Origin: Marinomonas polaris DSM 16579
GTDB taxonomy: Bacteria; Pseudomonadota; Gammaproteobacteria; Pseudomonadales; Marinomonadaceae
NCBI RefSeq assembly: GCF_900129155.1
Contig: NZ_FQVF01000021.1
Location: 41,026 to 105,025 of the forward strand
Reading direction: 5' to 3'
Length of the DNA stretch: 64,000 nucleotides
In this document: piece after piece, positions 9,117-19,991 of the stretch
Position numbering within the stretch: the stretch's first letter is position 1
How the letters are laid out: the number at the start of each line of letters is the position of its first letter
Position numbers and translations under genes: made by a program
Notes under the pieces: generated by a model
What the model was told of the DNA's origin: nothing
What the model saw: the letters and a program-made list of their open reading frames with translations, nothing else
Database searches by the model: none

Positions 9117-10306
9117 TGATCGCATATTTGGTGATGGCCACCATGATGGTGATGAGTATTGTCTATCTTTTCGGCTCTATTACTCATCGTTTGGTTAAGT
9201 ATTCAAATAATAAAGACGATCAAAATATACAGACGTTTTCTATGGTGCGCCGAAAAGAAATCGCTGAAGAAGAGGATGCAGGTCGATTGACTCCGAGCGA
9301 ATCTTTGCAGTTGTTATCTGATGTAGATTATGAGGAGAATTCTATTGATGGCCGAAAAAAACGCTTTTTTCATAATGATATTCTCTTTGCTCGTTGGGTT
9401 ATGCTTTGTGTAGTAGTTGTTGCCGTTTTGGGTAGTGTGAGTCTGTATCAACAAATTGGTTATTCGAAAGAGGTGGCTTTTACACAAGATTTGCAAACGA
9501 AGCAACTGACTCCGCAGAAAGTGAACGATTTTTTAAAATATCGCAGTGCGCGTTATGACAGAGTTGAGGATTGGTATTATTTGGCAACAGATTATGTCGG
9601 TGCTGAAAAGTATCAAGAAGCGGTTGCTGCGTTTGAGAAAGCATTAGAAAAACTACCGCGCAATGCCGAAAACCGTGTGAACTTATTGGTTGAATACGCT
9701 CAAGCTATTTTTTATGCGAATGGGGGTCAAAGTTCCGATAAAATGCTAAAAATTGTTGATGCTATTCTGCAAGTGGAGCCAACCCAAGCCACGGCTCTGG
9801 ATTTGAAGGGTGTGGCTAATTTTGCACAACAAAACTATTTAGGCGCCGTATTAGCTTGGCAAGAGGCGATTCGTTATAGCGTACATTCAACGGAACGCTT
9901 GGCGTTATTGTCGGCGATTAGTAAAGCACGAGAATTAGGCCGAATTGATTATCAGCAAGTTGCGCCCATTATTACCGATCAGTTAGCGGTGAAAATTGAA
10001 TGGGATGCCAGTAAGCTGACATGGAAAAGAGACGATATTTTGCTAGTTTATGCTGTGGTTAAGGGGCAAAAAATGCCAATCGCCATACAAAGAGTATTTC
10101 CTGAGGATTTGGGGCAGCCTATTTTGTTAACAAATCTTGACTCCTTAATGCCAACTGTAACCTTGGCGGAAGTTAATAGAGTCGATTTAGTGGTTAAATT
10201 GGCGAATATTAATGACAATGATCTTACAAAAGGTCGAATTATCGGTACAAAGCATGGTTTACTTACAAATCGTAAAGAGATTTTCGTAATCAACGTATCC
10301 TTGTAA
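9113..10306 (+). CDS. ccmI: Apocytochrome c chaperone CcmI
   Basis: A 397-residue protein. It has an N-terminal membrane segment (about 3-22), a cytoplasmic loop, a second membrane segment (about 92-113), then TPR repeats in the periplasm (about 140-290; for example DWYYLATDYVGAEKYQEAVAAFEKALEKLP). A C-terminal beta-rich domain (about 300-397) resembles the extra CcmI domain of pseudomonads. CcmI binds apocytochrome C-termini and presents them to CcmF/CcmH. It is the last ccm gene; zipA follows after 65 bases on the same strand. Confidence 0.93.
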   Translation: MMIAYLVMATMMVMSIVYLFGSITHRLVKYSNNKDDQNIQTFSMVRRKEIAEEEDAGRLTPSESLQLLSDVDYEENSIDGRKKRFFHNDILFARWVMLCVVVVAVLGSVSLYQQIGYSKEVAFTQDLQTKQLTPQKVNDFLKYRSARYDRVEDWYYLATDYVGAEKYQEAVAAFEKALEKLPRNAENRVNLLVEYAQAIFYANGGQSSDKMLKIVDAILQVEPTQATALDLKGVANFAQQNYLGAVLAWQEAIRYSVHSTERLALLSAISKARELGRIDYQQVAPIITDQLAVKIEWDASKLTWKRDDILLVYAVVKGQKMPIAIQRVFPEDLGQPILLTNLDSLMPTVTLAEVNRVDLVVKLANINDNDLTKGRIIGTKHGLLTNRKEIFVINVSL

Positions 10307-10371
10307 TTGAATCCTAAGCCGCTTCGTTTGATAATACGATCAACATTAATTGATGCAATTCGGAATGAGTA

Positions 10372-11403
10372 ATGGAATTTAGCTTGCGTGAGTGGCTAAT
10401 CTTGATTGGGGTCGTCATTATTGTCGTTATCCTCATAGATGGATTTCGTCGGTATAAAAAAGGGCAGGAATATGCCCAGGCAGATAATGACTTCTCTGAT
10501 ATAGATGAATCAGATGATGATGCACTAGTGCGTCAAGGCTCTGCCGTTGGGTATAGTAAAGTCTCTTCAAGTGAACGAGTAAAATCGTCACAAGATCCTA
10601 TCGTTAATGCTTTTGAGAATGCTAGGAAAACGGCAAAATCGCCGTTAGCCGATGTCCCTCATAAAGTTGATTCTGGTCCAGAGCTGGATCGAGGTGAAGA
10701 AATGCACCTTGATGAGTTGGCTTCTTTGGTGCCTGAGCGAGATTTTGGCGATTCTGCAGTATCTGAGCAAAACTATTCTGATGATGGCTTTTATGAGCAA
10801 GATGATCTTGATTTGGATTTTGCTATAGAGACTAATAATATCTATGACGGTCATGTTGATGAGGACTATGAACGCAGTTATTCAGAAATTGATATCGATC
10901 AAGTGACACCGAATAGTGTGATTGATGGTATTAACGAAGTTGATCAAGAAGACAACAGTATTGCTGAAATAGAAGAAGTCATCGTGATTAATATTTTTGC
11001 CCCTGAAGAGCAAAACTTCTCTGGTATGGAGCTGCTTCAGCTTATCTTAAATTGCGGTATGCGCTACGGTGAAATGGATATTTTCCATCGTCATGAAGAT
11101 GGTTTCGATCGTGGTCGAGTGCAGTTCAGTATGGCAAATGCTATCGAGCCGGGCACTTTTGATTTAGAAACGATGGGAGAAAGCGATTGCCCAGGTGTTA
11201 GCTTCTTCATGGGCTTGCCAGGTCCAAAAAATAGCATGAAAGCGTTCGACTTCATGCTTGAAACAGCTCAGACCTTAGTACGTAACCTAGGTGGGGAGTT
11301 GCGTGATGAGCGCCGAACTCCGATGAGCGATCAAACGATTGCTCATTGTCGTCAGCGAATTCGCGATTTTGAGCGCCGCCGATTAATGCGCAACAAACAG
11401 TAA
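10372..11403 (+). CDS. zipA: Cell division protein ZipA
   Basis: A 343-residue protein with the ZipA layout. A single N-terminal membrane anchor (about residues 9-23) is followed by a short basic patch (RRYKKGQ), a long acidic Asp/Glu-rich linker (about 40-200) and a C-terminal FtsZ-binding domain (about 205-335; VIVINIFAPEEQNFSGMELLQ onwards). ZipA tethers FtsZ to the membrane at the division ring. The linker is more acidic than the Pro/Gln-rich linker of E. coli. It is followed by a strong terminator. The usual upstream neighbour smc is not here; ccmI is. Confidence 0.95.
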   Translation: MEFSLREWLILIGVVIIVVILIDGFRRYKKGQEYAQADNDFSDIDESDDDALVRQGSAVGYSKVSSSERVKSSQDPIVNAFENARKTAKSPLADVPHKVDSGPELDRGEEMHLDELASLVPERDFGDSAVSEQNYSDDGFYEQDDLDLDFAIETNNIYDGHVDEDYERSYSEIDIDQVTPNSVIDGINEVDQEDNSIAEIEEVIVINIFAPEEQNFSGMELLQLILNCGMRYGEMDIFHRHEDGFDRGRVQFSMANAIEPGTFDLETMGESDCPGVSFFMGLPGPKNSMKAFDFMLETAQTLVRNLGGELRDERRTPMSDQTIAHCRQRIRDFERRRLMRNKQ

Positions 11404-11408
11404 TAATA

Positions 11409-11436
11409 TCAAGGCCCTAAGGGGCCTTGATTGTTT
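11409..11436 (+). terminator. Intrinsic terminator after zipA
   Basis: A perfect 9-bp stem, TCAAGGCCC (11409-11417) and GGGCCTTGA (11422-11430), encloses a 4-base loop and is followed by TTGTTTT. It lies 6 bases after the zipA stop. It separates ccm-zipA transcription from ligA, which must then have its own promoter in the short gap before 11488. Confidence 0.9.
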
Positions 11437-11439
11437 TGA

Positions 11440-13524
<2,085 letters not shown>

Positions 13525-13761
13525 TTGGATACCTTAATACCTTATGATTCATTAGCACCAGATACGCTAGAAACCATTTTGGATGATATTGTGTCGCGTG
13601 ATGGCACTGATTATGGTGACTATGATTTGTCGGCAGCGCAAAAGCGCGAGCAGGCGCTCAGGTCGTTACGAAACGGGGAAGCTGTGCTGTTGTTTGATAC
13701 AGAGAGCGAAACCATTAAGATGGTTCCGAAAAGTGATTTAAGTAATTACGACCTCATGTGA
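13525..13761 (+). CDS. yheU: UPF0270 family protein YheU
   Basis: A 78-residue protein matching the YheU/UPF0270 family in its LIPYDSLAPDTLETILDDIVSRDGTDYG opening and the GEAVLLFDTESETIKMVPKSDL end. The function is not established. It starts with TTG directly after the ligA stop, without a gap, so translation is probably coupled to ligA. Its stop codon lies inside the stem of a transcription terminator. Confidence 0.88.
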   Translation: MDTLIPYDSLAPDTLETILDDIVSRDGTDYGDYDLSAAQKREQALRSLRNGEAVLLFDTESETIKMVPKSDLSNYDLM

Positions 13762-13777
13762 GGTCGTAATTTTTTTC
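13745..13777. terminator. Bidirectional terminator between yheU and cysE
   Basis: A 12-bp perfect inverted repeat, ATTACGACCTCA (13745-13756) and TGAGGTCGTAAT (13759-13770), is followed by a run of T on the plus strand. It overlaps the yheU stop codon and sits just before the end of the convergent cysE, so it probably serves both genes. Confidence 0.88.
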
Positions 13778-13778
13778 G

Positions 13779-14606
13779 TTATTCCACACAATCTCGAACA
13801 CAATGGTTAATATTGTGATCCATCACTCTCGATGGCTCTTCACCAGTGTTGCGACCTACGATTTTTGCAGGAACACCGGCAACAGTTGTGTGGTGTTCAA
13901 CAGGTTCTAATACTACGCTACCCGCACCAATTTTCGCGCCTTCACCGATTTCAATATTGCCAAGAATTTTCGCACCGGCACCAATTAATACACCTGAACG
14001 TATCTTAGGATGACGATCGCCGTGCTCTTTACCTGTGCCGCCTAGAGTGACCGATTGCAAAATAGATACGTTGTCTTCAATAACACAGGTTTCACCCACC
14101 ACAAGGCCTGTGGCGTGGTCTAGCATGACTCCACAGCCTATTGTTGCTGCTGGATGGATGTCGACACTAAATACCATCGACATTTGTCCTTGTAGATACA
14201 GGGCTAAGCTCTTGCGATTGTTTTTCCATAACCAGTTTGCTACACGATACGTTTGTAAGGCGTGGAAGCCTTTAAAAAACAGCAGTGGCGTAGTAAATGT
14301 ATCGCAAGCAGCATCCCTTTCTTTTATCGCTAAAATATCTTGCTCGATGCATCTGACAATGCCAGAGTTAGTATCTGCCATGGCTTCTTCGAATACTTCT
14401 CGTAATACCATAGCGGGAATTGATATGCTGTCTAGCTTGCTGGCGAGTAAAAAACTTAAAGCAGAACACAATGATTCATGGCGTAAGATAGTAGTATTGA
14501 AATAGCTGGCCAAAATAGGCTCATCTTGTGCAAGCTTTTTTGCTTCCGCTTGTAAAGATGGCCATAGATTGTCAGAAGTCACGGCATGATGCATTGTTGT
14601 ACTCAA
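13779..14606 (-). CDS. cysE: Serine O-acetyltransferase CysE
   Basis: A 275-residue enzyme of the classical CysE length. An N-terminal helical domain (about 1-140) precedes left-handed hexapeptide repeats (DIHPAATIGCGVMLDHATGLVVGETCVIEDNVSI onwards to about 245). The catalytic Asp/His pair is in DIHPAA and LDHATG. It makes O-acetylserine from serine and acetyl-CoA, the first step of cysteine synthesis. The tail beyond the repeats is where CysK normally docks; it ends in valine-glutamate and not isoleucine, so docking through a C-terminal Ile is not evident. It is monocistronic and convergent with yheU. Confidence 0.95.
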   Translation of the reverse strand: MSTTMHHAVTSDNLWPSLQAEAKKLAQDEPILASYFNTTILRHESLCSALSFLLASKLDSISIPAMVLREVFEEAMADTNSGIVRCIEQDILAIKERDAACDTFTTPLLFFKGFHALQTYRVANWLWKNNRKSLALYLQGQMSMVFSVDIHPAATIGCGVMLDHATGLVVGETCVIEDNVSILQSVTLGGTGKEHGDRHPKIRSGVLIGAGAKILGNIEIGEGAKIGAGSVVLEPVEHHTTVAGVPAKIVGRNTGEEPSRVMDHNINHCVRDCVE

Positions 14607-14711
14607 GGGGTATTCACCTATATCGATTCACGTTTAGAATGTAGGTTATAAGGTTAGGGTTAAACAATACAAGTGGCAATATGAAGATTGCTCAATAAAG
14701 ATGGAGATAAC

Positions 14712-15041
14712 ATGTCTAAAAAAAATGTTGCTGATGCATTGCATATCTTTTATGAATTAAATTCCGCGTTTTCCGATGCCTATTGGGAAACCAACGATAT
14801 TAATCAGAAAGATCGCTTTTTTGCGATGAAAGGCATATTGCAAGATGAACTTGATGAATTGCATAAATTGAGCCTACAGGACCACGTTTATCCTTATGAG
14901 CCAATTAATCCAAGTTTGTTGCAACTGAGCGATAAGCTAAGGGCTTTGTTGCCAGAACTTAATCATTATGTATTCCGTCCTCAAACCTCTAGTCGATTTG
15001 TTGAGCTTATTCCAAGTGCTTGTGAGTTGTTTGAATCATAA
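14712..15041 (+). CDS. Conserved hypothetical protein, small acidic
   Basis: A 109-residue acidic protein that I do not recognise. The start chosen is ATG 14712, preceded by GGAG at good spacing; an upstream in-frame TTG at 14688 is weaker. There is no signal peptide, membrane segment or cysteine motif. The sequence is helix-rich (DALHIFYELNSAFSDAYWET, then DELDELHKLSLQDHVYPYEP). It stands alone between divergent cysE and convergent mnmC. Codon use looks like that of its neighbours, so it is probably a real gene of unknown function. Confidence 0.65.
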   Translation: MSKKNVADALHIFYELNSAFSDAYWETNDINQKDRFFAMKGILQDELDELHKLSLQDHVYPYEPINPSLLQLSDKLRALLPELNHYVFRPQTSSRFVELIPSACELFES

Positions 15042-15136
15042 GAGAATGATGGCGTAAATATCACTGCATTGAGTTTTTTCAGAATTTACTCAATGCAGTG
15101 AGTTAAAGAACAATAGGTTTAAGTTCTTGTGCTGCA

Positions 15137-17161
15137 TTAAAGGTTTTGGCTGCGTTTTAGGTCGCGAATGATAAAGCGGCTTGGGTGCAGTTTATGGCTT
15201 ACCTGTTGCTCTAAAGGAGAAGGAGTGCCAGTGATCAAGCTGGCAATATAACTTCCACTTAATGGCGTAGAAATAAGTCCTCTCGAACCGTGCCCGATAT
15301 TGATGTAGAGCTGTTTTATAGGCTCTGCAACCTCATTACTTTGCCACTTCGCATTCTTAGTTAAAGTTGAGTAGGCTTGCTGATAAACGTCCTCTGATTG
15401 AACCGGTCCAACAATCGGCGTGTAATCTGGCACGGCACATCTGAACGATACTCGTCCACCACAATCCTCACTGTTAAATGTTTCTTTTGGCAATAAAATC
15501 AGGCTTTCTAAAATGGCTAAATTGCGTTTATGCCCTTCTTCTCTTACTTGATCATCTAGGTCTTTTAGATCGTATGTCGAGCCAAAGTGCAGTAAGTTGT
15601 TTATCGAAGGGGAAACATAGCCAAACTCACAAAGAACCTTATCGAAGTCTATTTTATCGGTAGACTCACCGATGGCTTGGCAAGCGACTTTGGCTTTTTC
15701 AATATCAATAAACGAGACTTGTCCACGAATCGGATAGTCTGGTGTGTTAGGTGTTACTCCTAAAGCTTTTGTATCATTTGCCGTACATAGCACAACATGC
15801 GAAAAGCGTGTTTGTTGATCGTTAAGTGGAGCTTCTTGATACTTGGAGCGTGCTTGCCAGCCAATGGTTTGGCCACCTGCTTCAACAGCTGAGAGGCTTT
15901 CAAGCTTAGTGTTTAAGCAAACTTGAATGTTTTCGTGGGACAAAAGTGTCTCGCAAAGTTTTGTCAGCACAACCCAGCCAGATAGCGGCAAGAGCAAACT
16001 GCCTTCTCTGTCTTTGGATGCTTGTAATATGGCTTCAGGATAGAGCTTTTCATCGAGTAGTTTTTGAAAGCGTCCGGCTTCTTTGTCGTGTTTCGGTATT
16101 TGTATTAATCCGCAGGCGTCCCAGAATTGTTTGTTTTTATCTAAGCTGGAATATAAACGAGTTGCGTGTAAATAAGCTGATAAATAAAAGCGATTCACTG
16201 GCGTATCTTGAGAGGCGAGCTTAGGGTAAAGCATGCCTTGTGGATTGCCTGACGCACCGCCAGCAATGCAGTTTCCTTGTTCCCACACTTCGACCTGTAT
16301 GCCTTGTTTAGCAAGAGCATAAGCGGTATTGGCACCTGCTAACCCTGCACCGACGACCAATACTTTAGTGACTTCTTGCAGATTATCTTGGCGAAGATTG
16401 AACCAAGATTGACCTTGGGACATGCGCTCAGGCAGTGACGCTGTTGGGCTATTAAGTTCACCAACTGTCATTTCTCTTTTTTGACCAAAGCCTTTTACTT
16501 TACGAACATCAAAGCCAACGTTTTTTAAGCCTCTGCGCACAATCCCAGCAGCGGTGAAGGTGGAGAAGGTTGTGCCTTGATGGCTAAGGCGGTGGATGTG
16601 CTTAAACAGATTGTCTGACCACATTTCTGGGTTTTTGCTGGGAGCAAAACCATCCAAAAACCACGCATCGACATCGGCATCTAACACAGCGAAGCCATCT
16701 TCTGCTTCACCAAACCAAAGTGTTAATTGAATTCGGCCTTGTTCTAGCTCCATGCGGTGCAATCCGTGGCAAACTTCAGGGTAAACGTCGATTAGTTGCT
16801 GACTAAAATGGCTTATAGACGGCCACATCTTTAACGCGTCGGTCAGCATGCTCTTGGTCATTGGGTATTTTTCGACCGAAATAAAGTGCAACTGTTTATC
16901 GCTGGCCGCTTCGTTTAAAAAAGCCTGCCAAGCGCATAAAAAGTTTAATCCTGTGCCAAAGCCTGTTTCGGCAATCACAAAGGCGTTTTTTTGTAGTGAC
17001 GCCCAACGTTCGCTTAGTTGGTTGTTTTTTAAAAAAACGTGACGTGTTTCTTCCAGCCCTGACTCTTTGTCAAAATAGACATCGTCAAACTGGTTGGAGT
17101 GAGGTGCGCCATCCTCACCCCAAGTTAACGCAGGAGATTCTAATTGGTAACTAGTTAACAC
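15137..17161 (-). CDS. mnmC: tRNA 5-methylaminomethyl-2-thiouridine bifunctional enzyme MnmC
   Basis: A 674-residue two-domain protein. The N-terminal methyltransferase domain (about 1-235; QFDDVYFDKESGLEETRHVFLKNNQL and AETGFGTGLNFL) is followed by a FAD oxidoreductase domain (about 255-674) with the dinucleotide motif VVGAGLAGANTAYALAKQG. MnmC converts cmnm5s2U to mnm5s2U at the wobble position of certain tRNAs. The frame stays open upstream, but family alignment places the start at GTG 17161 (LTSYQLESPALTW follows), near the 668 residues of E. coli. This overlaps ppiA by 11 bases and argues for co-transcription. Confidence 0.95.
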   Translation of the reverse strand: MLTSYQLESPALTWGEDGAPHSNQFDDVYFDKESGLEETRHVFLKNNQLSERWASLQKNAFVIAETGFGTGLNFLCAWQAFLNEAASDKQLHFISVEKYPMTKSMLTDALKMWPSISHFSQQLIDVYPEVCHGLHRMELEQGRIQLTLWFGEAEDGFAVLDADVDAWFLDGFAPSKNPEMWSDNLFKHIHRLSHQGTTFSTFTAAGIVRRGLKNVGFDVRKVKGFGQKREMTVGELNSPTASLPERMSQGQSWFNLRQDNLQEVTKVLVVGAGLAGANTAYALAKQGIQVEVWEQGNCIAGGASGNPQGMLYPKLASQDTPVNRFYLSAYLHATRLYSSLDKNKQFWDACGLIQIPKHDKEAGRFQKLLDEKLYPEAILQASKDREGSLLLPLSGWVVLTKLCETLLSHENIQVCLNTKLESLSAVEAGGQTIGWQARSKYQEAPLNDQQTRFSHVVLCTANDTKALGVTPNTPDYPIRGQVSFIDIEKAKVACQAIGESTDKIDFDKVLCEFGYVSPSINNLLHFGSTYDLKDLDDQVREEGHKRNLAILESLILLPKETFNSEDCGGRVSFRCAVPDYTPIVGPVQSEDVYQQAYSTLTKNAKWQSNEVAEPIKQLYINIGHGSRGLISTPLSGSYIASLITGTPSPLEQQVSHKLHPSRFIIRDLKRSQNL

Positions 17162-17702
17162 GCGTGATGCTCTCGATAATAACAGGTTCGGTCGGAACGT
17201 TTTGGTAAGGGCCAACCGTTGATGTTGGTACTGCAGAAATGGCGTCCACAATATCCATACCAGAAGTAACTTCACCAAAAACGGTATAGCCTGCAGCGCC
17301 ACGAGCGCCATGATTCAAAAAGGCGTTATCGACTTGGTTGATAAAGAACTGTGATGTAGCACTGTTTGGGTCTTGTGTTCTGGCCATAGCAAGAGTGCCA
17401 CGGTTATTAGCTAGTCCATTATCACCTTCATAGGCAACGGCTTTATGGGTTGTCTTGCGTTCTAGGTCTTTGGTAAAGCCACCACCTTGTACCATGAAGC
17501 CACGTATTACTCGGTGGAAAATAGTGCCGTTATAGAAACCTTCGTCGGCATAACGTAGAAAGTTGGCAACAGATTTAGGCGCGGCGTCATCATTTAGATT
17601 GACTCGGATCGTGCCTTGATTAGTTAAAATATCGACTTCTGTCGCATATGCTTGTGAACAAAGAGCGAGCAGAGCCAAGCTAGTGATAAGAGATTTTCGC
17701 AT
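17151..17702 (-). CDS. ppiA: Periplasmic peptidyl-prolyl cis-trans isomerase, cyclophilin type (PpiA)
   Basis: A 183-residue cyclophilin with a clear signal peptide (residues 1-20, cleavage after AYA). The catalytic core has FHRVIRGFMVQGG and the ATSQFFINQ segment; the Arg of FHRVI and the Phe and Gln of FMVQ are the conserved active-site residues. It accelerates proline isomerisation of exported proteins. It lies upstream of and overlaps mnmC. The promoter is probably in the 90-base gap shared with the divergent SelT/SelW-like gene. Confidence 0.93.
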   Translation of the reverse strand: MRKSLITSLALLALCSQAYATEVDILTNQGTIRVNLNDDAAPKSVANFLRYADEGFYNGTIFHRVIRGFMVQGGGFTKDLERKTTHKAVAYEGDNGLANNRGTLAMARTQDPNSATSQFFINQVDNAFLNHGARGAAGYTVFGEVTSGMDIVDAISAVPTSTVGPYQNVPTEPVIIESITRVN

Positions 17703-17793
17703 AGTGCTACTTCCTTATTGAATGTATGGGCAATAGTATTAGTTGTGTAGTGGCGTTCCAAGACGTCTTGTTAATTTACCGGAGAGAAAGCAA

Positions 17794-18075
17794 ATGCGAA
17801 CTGCTGCCGTAGAAATTGAATATTGTACCTTATGTCGCTGGATGTTGCGTGCTGCTTGGTTGTCTCAAGAGCTGTTAACGACATTTGATGATGATATAAA
17901 AAGCGTTACCTTGATACCAACGCAAGGCGGTATTTTTAAAGTTCGTGTGAACGGTCAGGAAATTTGGTGTCGTAAAGAAGAAGATGGTTTTCCTGAGGCT
18001 AAAGTATTAAAACAGCGAATGAGAGATGTGATCGATCCTGAGCGAGATCTTGGGCATTCGGATGTTAAAAAATAA
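17794..18075 (+). CDS. SelT/SelW/SelH-family (Rdx) thioredoxin-like protein
   Basis: A 93-residue protein with the Rdx-family pattern: EIEYCTLCRWMLRAAWLSQELL, with a CXXC where selenoprotein W has CXXU, then a beta-rich GGIFKVRVNG and the ending PEAKVLKQRMRDVIDP. The start is ATG 17794 with GGAGAG eight bases upstream; an earlier GTG-like start adds a non-homologous basic leader. The role is unknown, and a redox function is inferred from the family. It is followed by a terminator. Confidence 0.85.
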   Translation: MRTAAVEIEYCTLCRWMLRAAWLSQELLTTFDDDIKSVTLIPTQGGIFKVRVNGQEIWCRKEEDGFPEAKVLKQRMRDVIDPERDLGHSDVKK

Positions 18076-18092
18076 CAAAATAGATTCCACAA

Positions 18093-18124
18093 AAAATGCC
18101 GCTTCATATTGATAGCGGCATTTT
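18093..18124. terminator. Terminator after the SelT/SelW-like gene
   Basis: An 11-bp perfect stem, AAAATGCCGCT (18093-18103) and AGCGGCATTTT (18114-18124), has a 10-base loop and a T-rich right side. It can act in both directions, because yciI on the other strand ends 20 bases further on. Confidence 0.85.
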
Positions 18125-18143
18125 GTTAAGTCTTTTTGTTCAA

Positions 18144-18446
18144 TTAGTTCGGAAAAACTTGCTTAAAAGGTTTAACCGTTACGTTTTCATAAACGCCAGC
18201 GTCCACATAGGGGTCGGAGTCGGCCCAAGCTTTGGCTTCTTCAAGACTGGAAAATTCAGCAATAACAACGCTGCCGCTAAAACCAGCATCGCCAGGGTTA
18301 TCAGAATCAATGGCTGGGTTTGGACCTGCCAAGACTAAACGACCTTCATTTTGCAGTGACTCTAAACGAGCCAAGTGAGCTGGTCGTGCTTGTTGACGAG
18401 CGCTAAGGCTGTTTGCTGTATCTTCACCGATAATAGAGTAAAGCAT
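18144..18446 (-). CDS. yciI: YciI family protein
   Basis: A 100-residue protein with the YciI dimeric alpha-beta barrel pattern: [36 protein letters not shown] with the conserved His of the family, and [28 protein letters not shown]. The conserved His and Asp suggest an enzyme, but its reaction is not established. It lies 2 bases downstream of yciB, a pairing also seen around yciB/yciI in E. coli, so the two form an operon. Confidence 0.9.
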   Translation of the reverse strand: MLYSIIGEDTANSLSARQQARPAHLARLESLQNEGRLVLAGPNPAIDSDNPGDAGFSGSVVIAEFSSLEEAKAWADSDPYVDAGVYENVTVKPFKQVFPN

Positions 18447-18448
18447 TG

Positions 18449-18985
18449 TTATTCCTTATTTTGTAAGTGCGATGACAAGTAAATGCCTTGTAATATGATA
18501 AATACAATGGTCATTCCTAATAAACCGAACAGTTTAAAATCTACCCAAATTTCTTCGCTATATGAAAACGCAACGTATAAGTTGGTGACACCAGAGATAA
18601 TAAAAAATCCAACCCATGCAAGGTTTAAAGTGCGCCATACTTTGAAAGGCAAGTCTAATTTATCACCCATCATGCGTTGAATGATGTTTTTATCGCCGAT
18701 GAATTGGCTTCCTAAAAATGCAATGGCAAACAAACCATTTACGATCGTTGGCTTCCATTTGATAAAATCACCGTCACCTAGCAGAACGGTAGCACCGCCT
18801 AGCAACACGACTAATGCTAGAGAAACTAAGTGCATTTTTTCTATGGTTCTGTTCTTGAACCAAGTAAAACCGACCTGAATAATAGTCGCGGGAATTAAAA
18901 TTGCGGTCGCAAGAATAATATTCCCTGTCATTTTATAAACAACAAAGAAGATAACAATAGGAAGAAAGTCGAACAGTATTTTCAT
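18449..18985 (-). CDS. yciB: Inner membrane septation protein YciB (IspZ)
   Basis: A 178-residue protein with about five membrane segments. It starts [18 protein letters not shown] and contains the conserved [20 protein letters not shown]-like block (here [20 protein letters not shown]) and [13 protein letters not shown]. The start chosen is ATG 18985, matching the family N-terminus; the frame stays open 60 bases upstream without homology. YciB is linked to envelope synthesis and septation in enterobacteria. It is divergent from rnm. Confidence 0.94.
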   Translation of the reverse strand: MKILFDFLPIVIFFVVYKMTGNIILATAILIPATIIQVGFTWFKNRTIEKMHLVSLALVVLLGGATVLLGDGDFIKWKPTIVNGLFAIAFLGSQFIGDKNIIQRMMGDKLDLPFKVWRTLNLAWVGFFIISGVTNLYVAFSYSEEIWVDFKLFGLLGMTIVFIILQGIYLSSHLQNKE

Positions 18986-19068
18986 ATAAAAACCCAGTGA
19001 ATGTATACTAAAATGTATGTATGCTGGTCTTATGATAACCACCATTCCTTTTAAAGAACAGCCAATCT

Positions 19069-19920
19069 ATGCCTGAAGCAGCAAGTTATCGAAAAGTCGA
19101 TTTACATACTCACTCTACACGTTCGGATGGTCGTTTTTCGCCAACCGAGCTTGTGGATCTTGCGGTAGAGCAGGGCGTTTCTCTGTTTGCACTAACTGAC
19201 CATGATACGCTTGATGGTATTGTTGAAGCCAGTCAGCGAGCTGTAGAGCATGGGCTTAGCTTTATTCATGGTGTTGAACTGTCGACGCAATGGGGCGGTG
19301 TTCCTTTGCATATGGTGGCGCTGAACTTCTCGTTAGACAACACAGCTTTGCTGTCTATTGTGAATAAAAATCAGGCTATACGTCTTGATCGAGCACGACG
19401 TATAGCCGATCTATTGGTGAAGCAAGGTTTACCTGACTTGTTTGATGAAGCGGTTGCCCTAGCTGGCGAGAGTCAACTTGGTCGACCACATTTTGCGACT
19501 TTACTGGTAGAGAAAGGTTTTGTAAAAGACGCCAATAAGGCGTTTGATCGCTATTTAGGTAATAAAAAGCTAGGTCAGCTACGTGATGTTTGGCCAGAAC
19601 TTGAGGATGTTTTAACAGCTCTTACTGGCCAAAATATGGAATTAGTTTTAGCTCATCCTAAGCGCTATCCTCTAACTGTAACTAAGTTAAAGCGTCTATT
19701 AGGCGATTTCAAAAAATGGGGAGGTACAGGAATAGAAGTAGTTTCGGGTAATGAGCGCCCTGACAGTGTTCGTTTGCTTGAACGCTTATCCAGAGAGTTT
19801 GACTTAAAAGCGTCGGTAGGAAGTGATTATCATGGACCGTTTGGTCCGTGGATGCAGGTGGGTAAATTTACGCAAATACACGAAAGTGAAGTAGATTTAG
19901 TATGGCAGACTTGGAAATAG
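19069..19920 (+). CDS. rnm: PHP-domain phosphoesterase, RNase AM type (YciV/TrpH)
   Basis: A 283-residue PHP-family metalloenzyme. Metal-binding motifs are visible: DLHTHSTRSDGRFSP near residue 11, LTDHDTLDG near 42, HGVELST near 66, HPKR near 194 and SDYHGP near 252. E. coli YciV (RNase AM) degrades short RNAs 5' to 3', matures the 5' ends of 5S and other rRNAs, and also hydrolyses nucleoside 3',5'-bisphosphates. The downstream neighbours yciO and rluB are the same as in E. coli, which supports orthology. Confidence 0.92.
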   Translation: MPEAASYRKVDLHTHSTRSDGRFSPTELVDLAVEQGVSLFALTDHDTLDGIVEASQRAVEHGLSFIHGVELSTQWGGVPLHMVALNFSLDNTALLSIVNKNQAIRLDRARRIADLLVKQGLPDLFDEAVALAGESQLGRPHFATLLVEKGFVKDANKAFDRYLGNKKLGQLRDVWPELEDVLTALTGQNMELVLAHPKRYPLTVTKLKRLLGDFKKWGGTGIEVVSGNERPDSVRLLERLSREFDLKASVGSDYHGPFGPWMQVGKFTQIHESEVDLVWQTWK

Positions 19921-19991
19921 CACGGCTTATTTTTAAGCTCCCTTGAATTAGTTACGAGTTATTATTTATATATTTTTTAGTGGAGAATAGG

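Noticed and set aside
17162-17311. Longer MnmC starting at 17311
   Set aside because: The extra 50 residues overlap ppiA extensively, are hydrophobic and do not match MnmC N-termini. GTG 17161 fits the family.
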